Part shown: positions 1 to 7,897 of the stretch, piece after piece
Position numbering within the stretch: position 1 is the stretch's first letter
Layout: each line of letters starts with the position of its first letter
Assembly (NCBI RefSeq): GCF_014262665.1
Contig: NZ_CP046883.1
Coordinates: forward strand, 992,001 to 1,056,000
Reading direction: 5' to 3'
Length of the DNA stretch: 64,000 nt
Source: Corynebacterium anserum
GTDB lineage: Bacteria > Actinomycetota > Actinomycetes > Mycobacteriales > Mycobacteriaceae
Translations under genes and position numbers: made by a program
The notes under the pieces: generated by a model
The model's database searches: none
What the model saw: only the letters and a program-made list of their open reading frames with translations
What the model was told of the DNA's origin: nothing

Positions 1-715
1 GCTCTGGGAGCCTGGACGAACTTTCCGGAGACAATGTGCTTGCAGTGCAGTACTCAGCGAAGGCGTGTGCCACGATTCGTCCTGCGGCCACTATGTCAGG
101 ATCAGCGGCCGTCATCTCTGCGACCATAGGCTCAGGATCATGACCGTCGCCCTCCATCCATGCGCCCATGAGCTGAGGACTGGCCTCTGGATGAAATTGA
201 AGGCCGAGGGCACTTCCCACACGGAAGGATTGATGCGCATAGCGTTGGGACGTGGCCAGCAACGTAGCTCCCGGTGGCAGTGCAGTAACAACATCGTGAT
301 GGCTTTCCGCTGCGATGAACTTCTGAGGCAAATGCCTGAGAACCGGATCTTTCATTCCCTCAGCGGTGAGACACAAGGCAAAAGCACCCTCCTCACCTTC
401 CTGGGCGAGGGTAACCGTGCCACCAAGCGCGTCCGCGAGGATCTGGTGGCCAAGGCAGATGCCGAGAAGTGGCGTGTGAGCGTCGACAATCTGAGTGATG
501 AGATGGTGCAACTGAGGCATCCACTCATAGCCATTCAGACAATTGTCTCTGCCTCCAAGGACGATGACACCGTCTCCTAGTTCTTCGAAGGAGGGAACCG
601 GCTCGTGCCATAATTCGACAGTGCTAATGCTCAAACCAGCATCACACAGCCACTGGGCGAAGCGATCAAGGGGGACGGCTGGATCCGGTTGAAGGACTGT
701 GACACTAACACGCAT
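1..715 (-). CDS. Class I glutamine amidotransferase (partial, 3' end outside window)
   Basis: Translating the minus strand from the ATG at 715 gives 238 codons with no stop before the window edge, beginning MRVSVTVLQPD. The nucleophile-elbow motif GICLGHQ and a later FHPE motif supply the Cys and the His/Glu of a class I glutamine amidotransferase triad, and the strand-loop order fits the GATase1 fold. Such stand-alone domains hydrolyse glutamine or related gamma-glutamyl compounds; the acceptor here cannot be told. A homologue sits near secA2 in C. glutamicum, as I recall. The C-terminus is missing, so its full length is unknown. Opposite-strand frames of similar length in this stretch have no recognisable motif. 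Confidence 0.85.
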   Translation of the reverse strand, partial: MRVSVTVLQPDPAVPLDRFAQWLCDAGLSISTVELWHEPVPSFEELGDGVIVLGGRDNCLNGYEWMPQLHHLITQIVDAHTPLLGICLGHQILADALGGTVTLAQEGEEGAFALCLTAEGMKDPVLRHLPQKFIAAESHHDVVTALPPGATLLATSQRYAHQSFRVGSALGLQFHPEASPQLMGAWMEGDGHDPEPMVAEMTAADPDIVAAGRIVAHAFAEYCTASTLSPESSSRLPE

Positions 716-893
716 GGCAGCGATGGTATTGTTCCCGTGTTTCGACCGGATTACGCGCGGGATAACCTCTGGGATTACCCCTGAGAGCTCTCGAGGGATG
801 AGACGCGTGGGAAAACTCTCTGTGCTCGAAAAAAGAGGACAATATGAGAAACAGGCCAGAACATGTCTGTGAAAACATTCTCTGACCCGTCGA

Positions 894-970
894 TGGTCGG
901 GCTAGCGGGATTTGAACCCGCGACCCCCACACCCCCAGTGTGGTGCGCTGCCAAACTGCGCCATAGCCCG
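894..970 (-). tRNA. tRNA-Pro (anticodon GGG)
   Basis: On the minus strand a complete cloverleaf can be drawn. The acceptor arm CGGGCTA (970-964) pairs with TAGCCCG (904-898), the T-loop reads GTTCAAATC, and the anticodon arm CCACA/TGTGG encloses loop CTGGGGG with GGG at positions 34-36. The discriminator A at 897 is followed by an encoded CCA (896-894). The anticodon assigns it to proline CCC/CCU codons. Confidence 0.95.
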
Positions 971-1134
971 CATGTCTCGTGAAGAGACATGAACACCATA
1001 CAACAGTCTCTTCGGAGAAACCTCGAGCGGGTCCATAACTGCACGCGACCGGCGTGTCGCGCTGTTTCCTTTGAGAGGCCTAAGGCGCGAGTTTTCTAGG
1101 GGAGGAGGTAGGAAATTCTGTGGTTAGCGCGAGA

Positions 1135-1638
1135 TTATTCTGCCCGAGTATCTACTGGCGTATCGGTAACGACAATCCCATCAGAATCGCAGTATGCGAT
1201 GTGTCCAGGAATGAAATCCACTCCACCGAAAGAAACGGTGACATCACGGTCACCTTCGCCAGTTTTGGTGGACTTACGAGGGTTCGTCCCTAGCGCTTTG
1301 CATCCGAATTCCATCGTCTTGATCACCGCAGAATCCCTAATCGCACCGTTGACGATTATTCCTGCCCAACCGTGATCTTTGCCGAGACCAGCGATGATGT
1401 CTCCCACGAGAGCTGTATGGAGGGAAGCGCCTCCATCGATGACTAACACGCCACCGGGATTATCCTCACTCAACACACTTTTTAGTAGAGCGTTGTCCTG
1501 GAAACACTTGACGGTGGTGATCGGTCCGGCAAATTCTGTCTTGCCTCCCAGGTCGTGGAATTGCGTGTCGCAAGAACGTACGTCTTGGCCGATAGTGTCC
1601 ACTAAATCTGCGGTCGGAATAAACTTCACGGTAGTCAT
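1135..1638 (-). CDS. rraA: RraA family protein (RNase E inhibitor-like / HMG aldolase-like)
   Basis: This 167-residue protein has the usual RraA length. It carries the conserved [20 protein letters not shown] and IRDS segments that in the family form the ring-shaped trimer interface and the metal/substrate pocket (G-x-x-R-D). In E. coli RraA binds RNase E and the degradosome; many homologues instead act as 4-hydroxy-4-methyl-2-oxoglutarate or oxaloacetate aldolases, and sequence alone does not decide. An in-frame TAA just upstream fixes the ATG at 1638 as the start. It lies 25 bases downstream of the alpha/beta hydrolase stop and is probably co-transcribed with it. Confidence 0.85.
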   Translation of the reverse strand: MTTVKFIPTADLVDTIGQDVRSCDTQFHDLGGKTEFAGPITTVKCFQDNALLKSVLSEDNPGGVLVIDGGASLHTALVGDIIAGLGKDHGWAGIIVNGAIRDSAVIKTMEFGCKALGTNPRKSTKTGEGDRDVTVSFGGVDFIPGHIAYCDSDGIVVTDTPVDTRAE

Positions 1639-1663
1639 GGCACCACCTTACGTCACCTCCGTT

Positions 1664-2443
1664 TTACGTCACATAGGGTTGGGCCCACGCTGCGATTAAT
1701 TCGCCAACTCGTTGGCCGGAACCACGCCGTGTGAGCAAATGATCTACTTCTGGTACCGCAATGAGGCTGGCTGGTTGGAGGGCCGCGTCGATAATCTTGA
1801 GTGCGTCTCGGAATGGAACCGTCTGGTCGAATGGTGAGTGAGCGACCATGAGGTTCACCTTCTTTCTCCCTAGCGCCTCGATATCGCGGGCCGGGACAGA
1901 TCGGGCAAGATCTTCCAGCATCTCTTTCGTGATGCGAATTGAACGACCGGAGAGAGGAACATCTAGATAGGTACCTGCTGAAGCTTCAGCGAGCTGCTCG
2001 ATGAGGTCGGGTAGAGTGATGGCCGCATGGCGTGGGTCAAAGGGGGCACCAATTGTTGCTACGGCTTTCACCGAGGGAATACGAGAGCCAGCGCGAAGAG
2101 CAGCGGCGCCACCCAGAGAATGTCCCACCAGAAGTGCCGGAGCAGTGTACTTTTCGCTCAGCCACGTGGCGACGTGGTGGAGATCGTCCACATTATGGCT
2201 CAAGGTTAGATCGCTGAATGTGAGACGCAGACTTGCGTAGCCGTGACGGGCGAGAGTCTTTGAGACGCGGCTGACTCCAGGAGAGTTTTTATTGCACGTG
2301 AAGCAATGGGCGACGAGTGCGACTGCACCGTTGTGTTCAGCGGGAATATCGTATGTGGCCTCGATCATTCCATGAGGCCCTTCAGGCACTGTGACATTAG
2401 TGGAACGGATAGGTGCCACCTTGAGAGTCATGTTTCTTGCCAT
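1664..2443 (-). CDS. Alpha/beta hydrolase, related to the hydrolase half of OsmC-fusion proteins
   Basis: The 259-residue product has an oxyanion-hole-like VAHCFTC strand end, a GHSLGG nucleophile elbow and a late VDHLL segment with the catalytic His. Its wording (HCFTCNK, VATIGAPFDPRHA) matches the N-terminal half of proteins annotated as bifunctional alpha/beta hydrolase/OsmC, but the C-terminal OsmC domain is absent. The segment between the second strand and NVDDLHH is shorter than I expect. The ATG at 2443 abuts an AAAGG; the ATG at 2431 has better spacing from it and may be the real start. Substrate unknown. It is divergent from secA2. Confidence 0.75.
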   Translation of the reverse strand: MARNMTLKVAPIRSTNVTVPEGPHGMIEATYDIPAEHNGAVALVAHCFTCNKNSPGVSRVSKTLARHGYASLRLTFSDLTLSHNVDDLHHVATWLSEKYTAPALLVGHSLGGAAALRAGSRIPSVKAVATIGAPFDPRHAAITLPDLIEQLAEASAGTYLDVPLSGRSIRITKEMLEDLARSVPARDIEALGRKKVNLMVAHSPFDQTVPFRDALKIIDAALQPASLIAVPEVDHLLTRRGSGQRVGELIAAWAQPYVT

Positions 2444-2512
2444 CCTTTGTCTCGGCCTTCGCTACTGTTGAACTATTAGATTAACGACCAAACCGAAGGG
2501 CGGATCTGACAT

Positions 2513-4963
2513 ATGGCATTTGACTGGTTCTGGAAGGCAATGGGGTCTTCTCCAACAAAGAATCAGAAGAAGAGCAGGGCAGTGGTTGCCCAAGCTGGTG
2601 CGGATCGTTATGCCGGCGCAACTGACGATGAGCTACGTACGGCCGCGGCCGAAGCTGTGGTTCCGCGTGAGTTCGACGAAGACGGAGCCGTAATCCGCGA
2701 GGGGTATGTTGAGGATGCTGCTCAGTTACTCGGTGTGGTGCGTGAGGTTGCTCGGCGGACGTTGGGGTTAGCACCTTTTGATGTGCAGATGCAAGGAACT
2801 CTACGGTTACTCCACGGTGACGTTGTGGAAATGGCAACCGGCGAAGGAAAAACCCTCGCCGGTGCTATGGCTGCGGTGGGGTATGCATTACAAAACAAGC
2901 GTGTGCATGTCATTACCGTCAACTCATATCTCGCAGGCCGTGATGATGAGTGGATGGGGGCAATGTTCGACTTTTTTGGATTGAGCCACGGTGCGATATC
3001 CGAGGAGCTTGACAGCGCCTCTCGCCGGGATATTTATGCTCGCGACATTGTATTTGGAGCGATTAATGAATTAGGATTCGATGTCCTCCGTGATCACCTC
3101 ATTACTCGCCGTTCAGACCAGGTGCGCACTGATGCGGATGTGGCCATCGTTGACGAGGCCGATTCAGTCATGGTTGATGAGGCATTGGTTCCTTTAGTGT
3201 TGGCTGGGTCTGAGCCAGGCCGTGCCCCTGCTGGCCGTATCACCAAGATTGTGAAGGCCATGCGGGAGCAGGAACATTATGTGATTTCTGAGGATCACCG
3301 CAATGTTTTCCTCACTGACCGAGGCGCTGCGTTCGTGGAGCGGCATTTGGGAATTGATTCTCTTTACGGCGAAAGTGGGGATGACCACCGTATTCATGGA
3401 TCGACCGAATTTCTTAACTCCGACGCCACGCTTGAGAATGCTGCGTCGGACGAAGAAGAGCGGGACGCGAACCTAGGCGAAGCGGCAGCGGGAGAGCAGC
3501 TTCGCAGTGCGGATGTGTTGGTACAGGTCAATGTGGCATTGCATGCGGAGCATTTGTTGATCCGGGATGTGCACTACATCGTGCGTGATGGAAAAGTTGC
3601 GCTCATCGATGGCTCTCGTGGGCGTGTCGCCGAGTTGCAACGCTGGCCCGACGGTTTACAAGCAGCGGTGGAAGCGAAAGAAGGCCTGCAAGTCACCGAC
3701 GGCGGCCGGATTCTAGATCAGATGACGATTCAGGCACTAGTGGGCATGTATGAGCAAGTCTGTGGCATGACCGGCACTGCCTTGGCAGCGGGTGATCAAT
3801 TGCGGCAGTTCTATGACCTGGAGGTGTCGGTCATCGAACCTAATATGCCCACGAAACGTTATGACGAAACGGATCATGTGTATGCGAGCGCCGAAGATCG
3901 CGATAACGCCGTGGTGAAACACATCATGGATATTCAACACACTGGTCAGCCCCAGCTGGTCGGAACTCAGGATGTGGCTGAATCCGAGCGCATCGCTCGC
4001 GAATTAGCGAAGGTCAATATTGAATGTGCTGTGCTTAACGCGAAAAATCATGAAGCGGAAGCTGCCGTCATCGTCGAGGCTGGCCGGCCAGGTCGGGTCA
4101 CCGTATCAACGCAGATGGCTGGGCGGGGCACAGACATCAAACTCGGAGGTACCGATGAGGCAGAGCGGGATGATGTGGTCGCAGCTGGCGGTCTGCATGT
4201 GGTAGGCGTGGGACGCTTCCGTTCACAACGCCTAGACAACCAGTTGCGTGGACGCTCAGGCCGCCAAGGCGACCCAGGTTCCTCAGTATTTTTCGTGTCT
4301 CTCGATGATGACGTTGTCGCAGTGGGAGGGGCAGGGGAAGAGCTACAAGCTCAGCCGGAGCCTGACGGGCTATTGCCGCAGAAGAAGGTCATCAATTTCG
4401 TCGACCACTGTCAGCGTGTAACGGAGGGGCAGATGCTCGACATACATGCCACTACCTGGAAATATAACAAGTTAATTAAGGATCAGCGCGACATAATTAA
4501 TGATCGGCGCGATTCTCTCCTCGATACAGCTACTGCGTGGGATGACCTGAGTTATCACAACGTGGACAAGGCCAATGCTCTCAAGTCCGCTGGTCTCGCT
4601 CAGGAAGTATTAGAGCAGGCAGCGCGCGAAATAATGCTTTTCCATTTGGACTACGAATGGAGTGAACACCTGGCCTATTTGGATGACATTCGAGAATCGA
4701 TTCATTTGCGCGCCATTGCTCGGGAGTCTCCCATCGACGAGTTCCACCGGATGTCGATTGCTGCCTTCGGCAACTTAGCAGAGCGTGCTGTGGAGAAGGC
4801 TCGAGAGACCTTTGACGAGGTGGAAATCACCGGAGATGGTGTGAACCTGGAGGGGCTAGGTCTCCATAAGCCGAGTGCTACCTGGACCTATATGGTGAAC
4901 GATAATCCGTTGAGCAGCGGTGGCGGTTCTGTTATCGGGTCAATTGTTCAGATGTTCCGCTAA
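2513..4963 (+). CDS. secA2: Accessory Sec system translocase ATPase SecA2
   Basis: The 816-residue length matches mycobacterial and corynebacterial SecA2 (about 800), shorter than SecA1. It has the Walker A motif GEGKT near residue 108, the VDEADSVMVDEA DEAD motif near 213, the QMAGRGTDIKLGG helicase segment and LRGRSGRQGD. The C-terminal zinc-binding, SecB-docking tail of housekeeping SecA is absent, as is usual for SecA2. The protein powers export of a subset of envelope or secreted proteins with SecYEG. The ATG at 2513 is preceded by GAAGGG. The 69-bp gap to the divergent hydrolase must hold both promoters. Confidence 0.95.
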   Translation: MAFDWFWKAMGSSPTKNQKKSRAVVAQAGADRYAGATDDELRTAAAEAVVPREFDEDGAVIREGYVEDAAQLLGVVREVARRTLGLAPFDVQMQGTLRLLHGDVVEMATGEGKTLAGAMAAVGYALQNKRVHVITVNSYLAGRDDEWMGAMFDFFGLSHGAISEELDSASRRDIYARDIVFGAINELGFDVLRDHLITRRSDQVRTDADVAIVDEADSVMVDEALVPLVLAGSEPGRAPAGRITKIVKAMREQEHYVISEDHRNVFLTDRGAAFVERHLGIDSLYGESGDDHRIHGSTEFLNSDATLENAASDEEERDANLGEAAAGEQLRSADVLVQVNVALHAEHLLIRDVHYIVRDGKVALIDGSRGRVAELQRWPDGLQAAVEAKEGLQVTDGGRILDQMTIQALVGMYEQVCGMTGTALAAGDQLRQFYDLEVSVIEPNMPTKRYDETDHVYASAEDRDNAVVKHIMDIQHTGQPQLVGTQDVAESERIARELAKVNIECAVLNAKNHEAEAAVIVEAGRPGRVTVSTQMAGRGTDIKLGGTDEAERDDVVAAGGLHVVGVGRFRSQRLDNQLRGRSGRQGDPGSSVFFVSLDDDVVAVGGAGEELQAQPEPDGLLPQKKVINFVDHCQRVTEGQMLDIHATTWKYNKLIKDQRDIINDRRDSLLDTATAWDDLSYHNVDKANALKSAGLAQEVLEQAAREIMLFHLDYEWSEHLAYLDDIRESIHLRAIARESPIDEFHRMSIAAFGNLAERAVEKARETFDEVEITGDGVNLEGLGLHKPSATWTYMVNDNPLSSGGGSVIGSIVQMFR

Positions 4964-5011
4964 TTTTTCTATAACGAGTTGGCCACTGAATCCCCCTTGG
5001 TATCCACGGGG

Positions 5012-5017
5012 TAGTAT
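5012..5017 (+). promoter_or_regulatory. Candidate -10 element for odhI
   Basis: TAGTAT lies 43 bases upstream of the odhI ATG in the 96-bp gap after secA2. No convincing -35 hexamer is seen, which is common in corynebacterial promoters. Inferred by eye only. Confidence 0.4.
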
Positions 5018-5059
5018 TGTGGTCGTAGTTGCAGCAAACGTCTCAGAGAGGACTACAAC

Positions 5060-5497
5060 ATGAGTGAGAACACCGGAATCCCAGAGGCTTCGGTCGAGAC
5101 CACTTCGGTTTTCCGTGCTGACCTCTTGAAGGAAATGGAGTCTGGAGCACAGTCTGACTCCACTCCTGCCGGTGTGGAAGGCCTGCCTGAGGGCTCTGCT
5201 CTTCTCGTAGTGAAGCGTGGACCTAACGCGGGCTCCCGTTTCCTGCTTGATCAGGAGACCACTGCCGCCGGACGCCACCCAGACAGCGACATTTTCTTGG
5301 ACGACGTGACAGTCTCCCGCCGTCACGCAGAATTTCGCGCTAACGGTGAGGGTGAGTATGAGGTAGTGGATGTGGGATCCCTCAACGGAACGTACGTGAA
5401 CCGTGAGCCCAAGAATTCCGCAGTATTGAGCAATGGTGACGAGATCCAGATCGGCAAGTTTCGTCTGGTGTTCCTCAACGGATCGAAGGAATCTTAA
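5060..5497 (+). CDS. odhI: FHA-domain regulator OdhI/GarA, inhibitor of 2-oxoglutarate dehydrogenase
   Basis: The 145-residue protein has the N-terminal phospho-switch ETTSVFRADLLKE, with Thr14 and Thr15 at the positions phosphorylated by PknG and PknB-type kinases in C. glutamicum OdhI and mycobacterial GarA. A FHA domain follows (GRHPDSD from residue 71, SRRHAEF from 86, GSLNGTYVN from 107). Unphosphorylated OdhI binds and inhibits the OdhA subunit, diverting 2-oxoglutarate to glutamate; phosphorylation makes the FHA domain bind its own N-terminus. The start has a clear AGAGAGGA ribosome site. No Ser/Thr kinase gene lies in this window. A strong hairpin follows the stop. Confidence 0.97.
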   Translation: MSENTGIPEASVETTSVFRADLLKEMESGAQSDSTPAGVEGLPEGSALLVVKRGPNAGSRFLLDQETTAAGRHPDSDIFLDDVTVSRRHAEFRANGEGEYEVVDVGSLNGTYVNREPKNSAVLSNGDEIQIGKFRLVFLNGSKES

Positions 5498-5508
5498 GTA
5501 GATTTCTC

Positions 5509-5545
5509 CCCTGGACAGCTAGTATCTGTTAGTTTCTGTCCAGGG
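5509..5545 (+). terminator. Hairpin after odhI, probable terminator
   Basis: Perfect 10-bp arms CCCTGGACAG (5509-5518) and CTGTCCAGGG (5536-5545) enclose a 17-base loop and are followed by the moderately T-rich ATCTTCT. It probably separates odhI from ftsR transcription. Confidence 0.75.
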
Positions 5546-5645
5546 ATCTTCTAGGTAATTAGCTTTTGTCATGTAAGACCCCACATCCTCCTGACGCCGA
5601 TGGCCAGTCAAGGGATGTGACTGGAATTTTGGAGTGATCTGGTCT

Positions 5646-6386
5646 GTGAGCGCTCAAGGAAACGCTGCCCGCAAGGTGATGGATAGTGCCCTTCCAGGGG
5701 CTGCGAAAAAGGTCCTGCCTACGTCTACTATCGGCGACGTACTTAAGCAGCTAAAGCCTGACTTCCCAGATGTTACTGTTTCTAAGATTCGTTTCCTTGA
5801 GACTGAAGGTCTTATCAGTCCACGGCGCAGTGCCTCGGGATATCGCCGCTTTTCCCCGGAAGATATATCCCGTCTTCGTTACATCCTTACCCATCAGCGG
5901 GACAACTACTTGCCTCTCAAAGTGATTCGTGAACAGCTGGAGGCGATGGATTCTGGCAATGTGACGCCGGTGACTGCTAAACAAAAAGCTCCGGGCGCCG
6001 TTAGTGCTGATCAACTCCGGGCGTCCCAGGCTCGGCGTTTGACCCGAGCGGATGTGGTGGCGCGAGCTGGAGTACGAGACGCCTTCGTGGGCTCACTGAT
6101 CCGATTGGGTCTGATCAGCGCAGACTCTGCCGGATTCTTCTCTGTGGATGATGTGGTTGTGGTTGAGCTGGCTTCTCGTCTTACCGAACATGGGTTGGAT
6201 AATCGTCACCTCAAATCACTGATGACCATCGCGCAACGGCAGACCGACATGGTTTCCCGCGTCGCAGATCCGTTGGCTCATGGCCGTGATGAGAACGCCA
6301 AGCAGCGGGCAGAAGAAGTGTCCAGAGAAGTCTCGGCCTTGATCATTTCTCTCAATACAGCGTTGGTGAAGGGCAATCTTGGCTGA
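5646..6386 (+). CDS. ftsR: MerR-type regulator FtsR
   Basis: A MerR-type winged HTH lies near the N-terminus (TIGDVLKQLKPDFPDVTVSKIRFLE..., then GYRRFSPEDISRLRYIL), followed by a second DNA-binding-like segment (RLTRADVVARAGV) and a C-terminal effector or dimerisation region. In C. glutamicum the gene in this position encodes FtsR, an activator of ftsZ and hence of cell division. An open frame begins at GTG 5634, but GGAG at 5631-5634 overlaps that codon. The GTG at 5646 lies 11 bases after GGAG and is the better start, giving 246 residues. Its stop overlaps the next gene by 8 bases. Confidence 0.88.
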   Translation: MSAQGNAARKVMDSALPGAAKKVLPTSTIGDVLKQLKPDFPDVTVSKIRFLETEGLISPRRSASGYRRFSPEDISRLRYILTHQRDNYLPLKVIREQLEAMDSGNVTPVTAKQKAPGAVSADQLRASQARRLTRADVVARAGVRDAFVGSLIRLGLISADSAGFFSVDDVVVVELASRLTEHGLDNRHLKSLMTIAQRQTDMVSRVADPLAHGRDENAKQRAEEVSREVSALIISLNTALVKGNLG

Positions 6387-7005
6387 TATCGAGGTTCACC
6401 TTGTGGGGCGTCTCAGTGCGTCGGGTCTTAGTGATCGTCGCCTAGACGTCCTTCTTTTCGTCACACCTGATAACTCTCAGATGCTGCCGGTGTGGATTCC
6501 AGAGTTAGCCGATTTAGGTGGACGCCCCACGGACGCCGAGATTTTGGCAACAACGCTCAGCACCAGTGAATACGGGGACCCATGGTTTGCGGAGATCGCA
6601 ACAAATTCGCGTGGGCAGATGACGGCTGGTCTGAAACAAGGTAAGCGATATATCGATGTTCGTCCAAGCACGCTTGAGGCAGCGTGGTATGCGGGTGTGC
6701 TTTTCGACATTCGAGTGAAGGAAGCGGTAACACCTGCACTGCTACCAGTGAACCCAGAATTTATTGCAGAGCTCAAAGAACTCCTCCGACAAGCCCAGAC
6801 CGAAGAATCTGAGGATGGGAATGTGTGGAGTGAGCTGGCGAAGGAGAACGACCTTCCACTTCACGAAGGAAAAGACCCCGTTTTAACCTGGCAAGGTTTA
6901 CCCATTGCAGCATGCCCCGACGTTGCTGATGAGTTTGCAGACATGTGGAAAGCACTGGGGCTGAGCGAGGATCTGGGGGACTGGCTCGGCTCCGAAGAAG
7001 AATAG
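6379..7005 (+). CDS. DUF151 / bifunctional nuclease family protein
   Basis: The 208-residue product contains the DUF151 (BFN) core: a LLFVTPDNSQMLPVWIPELA-type strand pair and a VKEAVTPALL tail, then a C-terminal acidic extension. Plant and some bacterial members have been assigned RNase/DNase activity; the bacterial role is unsettled. The start is a TTG that overlaps the ftsR stop (TTGGCTGA), implying translational coupling. The ftsR, DUF151 and merR order is a conserved actinobacterial trio, so a regulatory link is plausible but inferred. Confidence 0.8.
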   Translation: MADIEVHLVGRLSASGLSDRRLDVLLFVTPDNSQMLPVWIPELADLGGRPTDAEILATTLSTSEYGDPWFAEIATNSRGQMTAGLKQGKRYIDVRPSTLEAAWYAGVLFDIRVKEAVTPALLPVNPEFIAELKELLRQAQTEESEDGNVWSELAKENDLPLHEGKDPVLTWQGLPIAACPDVADEFADMWKALGLSEDLGDWLGSEEE

Positions 7006-7032
7006 GTTCATATAGCGCCCCGGGATTATGTA

Positions 7033-7050
7033 AACAACATGCGTGTTGTT
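7033..7050. promoter_or_regulatory. Perfect inverted repeat, candidate operator upstream of merR
   Basis: AACAACATGCGTGTTGTT is a perfect dyad with 7-bp arms and a 4-bp centre. It lies 26 bp upstream of a TTAGTATAAA -10-like element (TAGTAT at 7077-7082) and about 185 bp before the merR ATG. Its size fits a dimeric MerR-family binding site, so autoregulation or control by FtsR is a reasonable guess. No T-tract follows, so it is unlikely to be a terminator. Confidence 0.5.
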
Positions 7051-7234
7051 ACAACTGTGATTTTTGTGACTGGTGTTAGTATAAACCCTGAAGTTCTACT
7101 AGAGACTTAGAGTAGCTTTCTGCCTTGACTATGCAAGTAAGCTGTCTAAAGTTGAAAAGTGTCGAATTACGGCGTGGTAATCACATGGAATGTGTCCTAT
7201 GTGCTATCGGCCGGCGATAAGCAGGAGAGACCAG

Positions 7235-7768
7235 ATGACCAAGCAGCTTCCACAACAGGATGCGCTTTTCGACGTGCAAGGCCCCGATGAAGAAGTCGGG
7301 TACCGTGTTCCCATTGCGTGTCAGGTAGCAGGTATCAGCTATCGGCAGCTCGACTATTGGGCGCGTACCAAGCTCGTTCAGCCGAGTATTCGCGGTGCCC
7401 ACGGCTCTGGGTCTCAGCGCTTGTATTCTTTCCGCGACATTCTGGTGCTGAAGATTGTTAAGGGGTTACTCGACACAGGTATTTCGCTACAAAATATCCG
7501 GAAAGCTGTCGAAAAGCTCGATAGTCTCGGTGTGGATGACCTTTCCGGTATCACTTTGGTGTCTGACGGGGTGTCTGTCTATGAGTGCCGCTCTCCCGAG
7601 GAAGTTATTGACCTGCTCAACGGTGGACAGGGCGTCTTTGGTATCGCCATTCCAGGACTGATGAAGGAATTGACGGGCACGATCACTGCTTTTCCGGCGG
7701 AGAAGGTCGATCAGGATCCGGCTATCGACGAACTGGCTGAGCGCCGCCGTCGGCGTCGCATGGCGTAG
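7235..7768 (+). CDS. MerR family transcriptional regulator (Rv1828-like)
   Basis: From the ATG at 7235, which has AGGAG at 7223-7227, the product is 177 residues. An upstream in-frame ATG at 7190 lacks a ribosome site. The winged HTH reads VPIACQVAGISYRQLDYWARTKLVQPS, then SQRLYSFRDILVLKIVKGLLDTGISLQNIRKAVE. The C-terminal half lacks the Cys-rich effector loop of metal-sensing MerR proteins and ends in an Arg-rich tail. Its position after ftsR and DUF151 matches the second MerR gene of corynebacteria and mycobacteria. The effector is unknown. Confidence 0.88.
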   Translation: MTKQLPQQDALFDVQGPDEEVGYRVPIACQVAGISYRQLDYWARTKLVQPSIRGAHGSGSQRLYSFRDILVLKIVKGLLDTGISLQNIRKAVEKLDSLGVDDLSGITLVSDGVSVYECRSPEEVIDLLNGGQGVFGIAIPGLMKELTGTITAFPAEKVDQDPAIDELAERRRRRRMA

Positions 7769-7820
7769 TAGTTTGGCGTCTTAGCGTTTCTCCTCTCTCG
7801 TGGAGGCTAACGTGTGACAA

Positions 7821-7857
7821 TAATCCCCTCGCAGTCTCTCCGCGAAGGGATTATTTT
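7821..7857. terminator. Bidirectional terminator between merR and the VWA gene
   Basis: Arms TAATCCCCTCGC (7821-7832) and GCGAAGGGATTA (7842-7853) pair with one C-A mismatch around a 9-base loop and are followed by TTTTAT. It sits between convergent genes, and the A-rich left flank could supply Us to the other strand. Confidence 0.8.
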
Positions 7858-7897
7858 ATGCCGAGCGTCGTGTGCAGACAACACCCGTGGGATTTGC

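Noticed and set aside
65..580. Plus-strand open frame of 171 codons at the left edge
   Set aside because: It lies opposite the glutamine amidotransferase frame, which has clear catalytic motifs; the plus-strand product has none.
783..792. GAGAGCTCTC palindrome near tRNA-Pro
   Set aside because: A short dyad in a GC-rich gap with no T-tract or adjacent promoter; likely chance.
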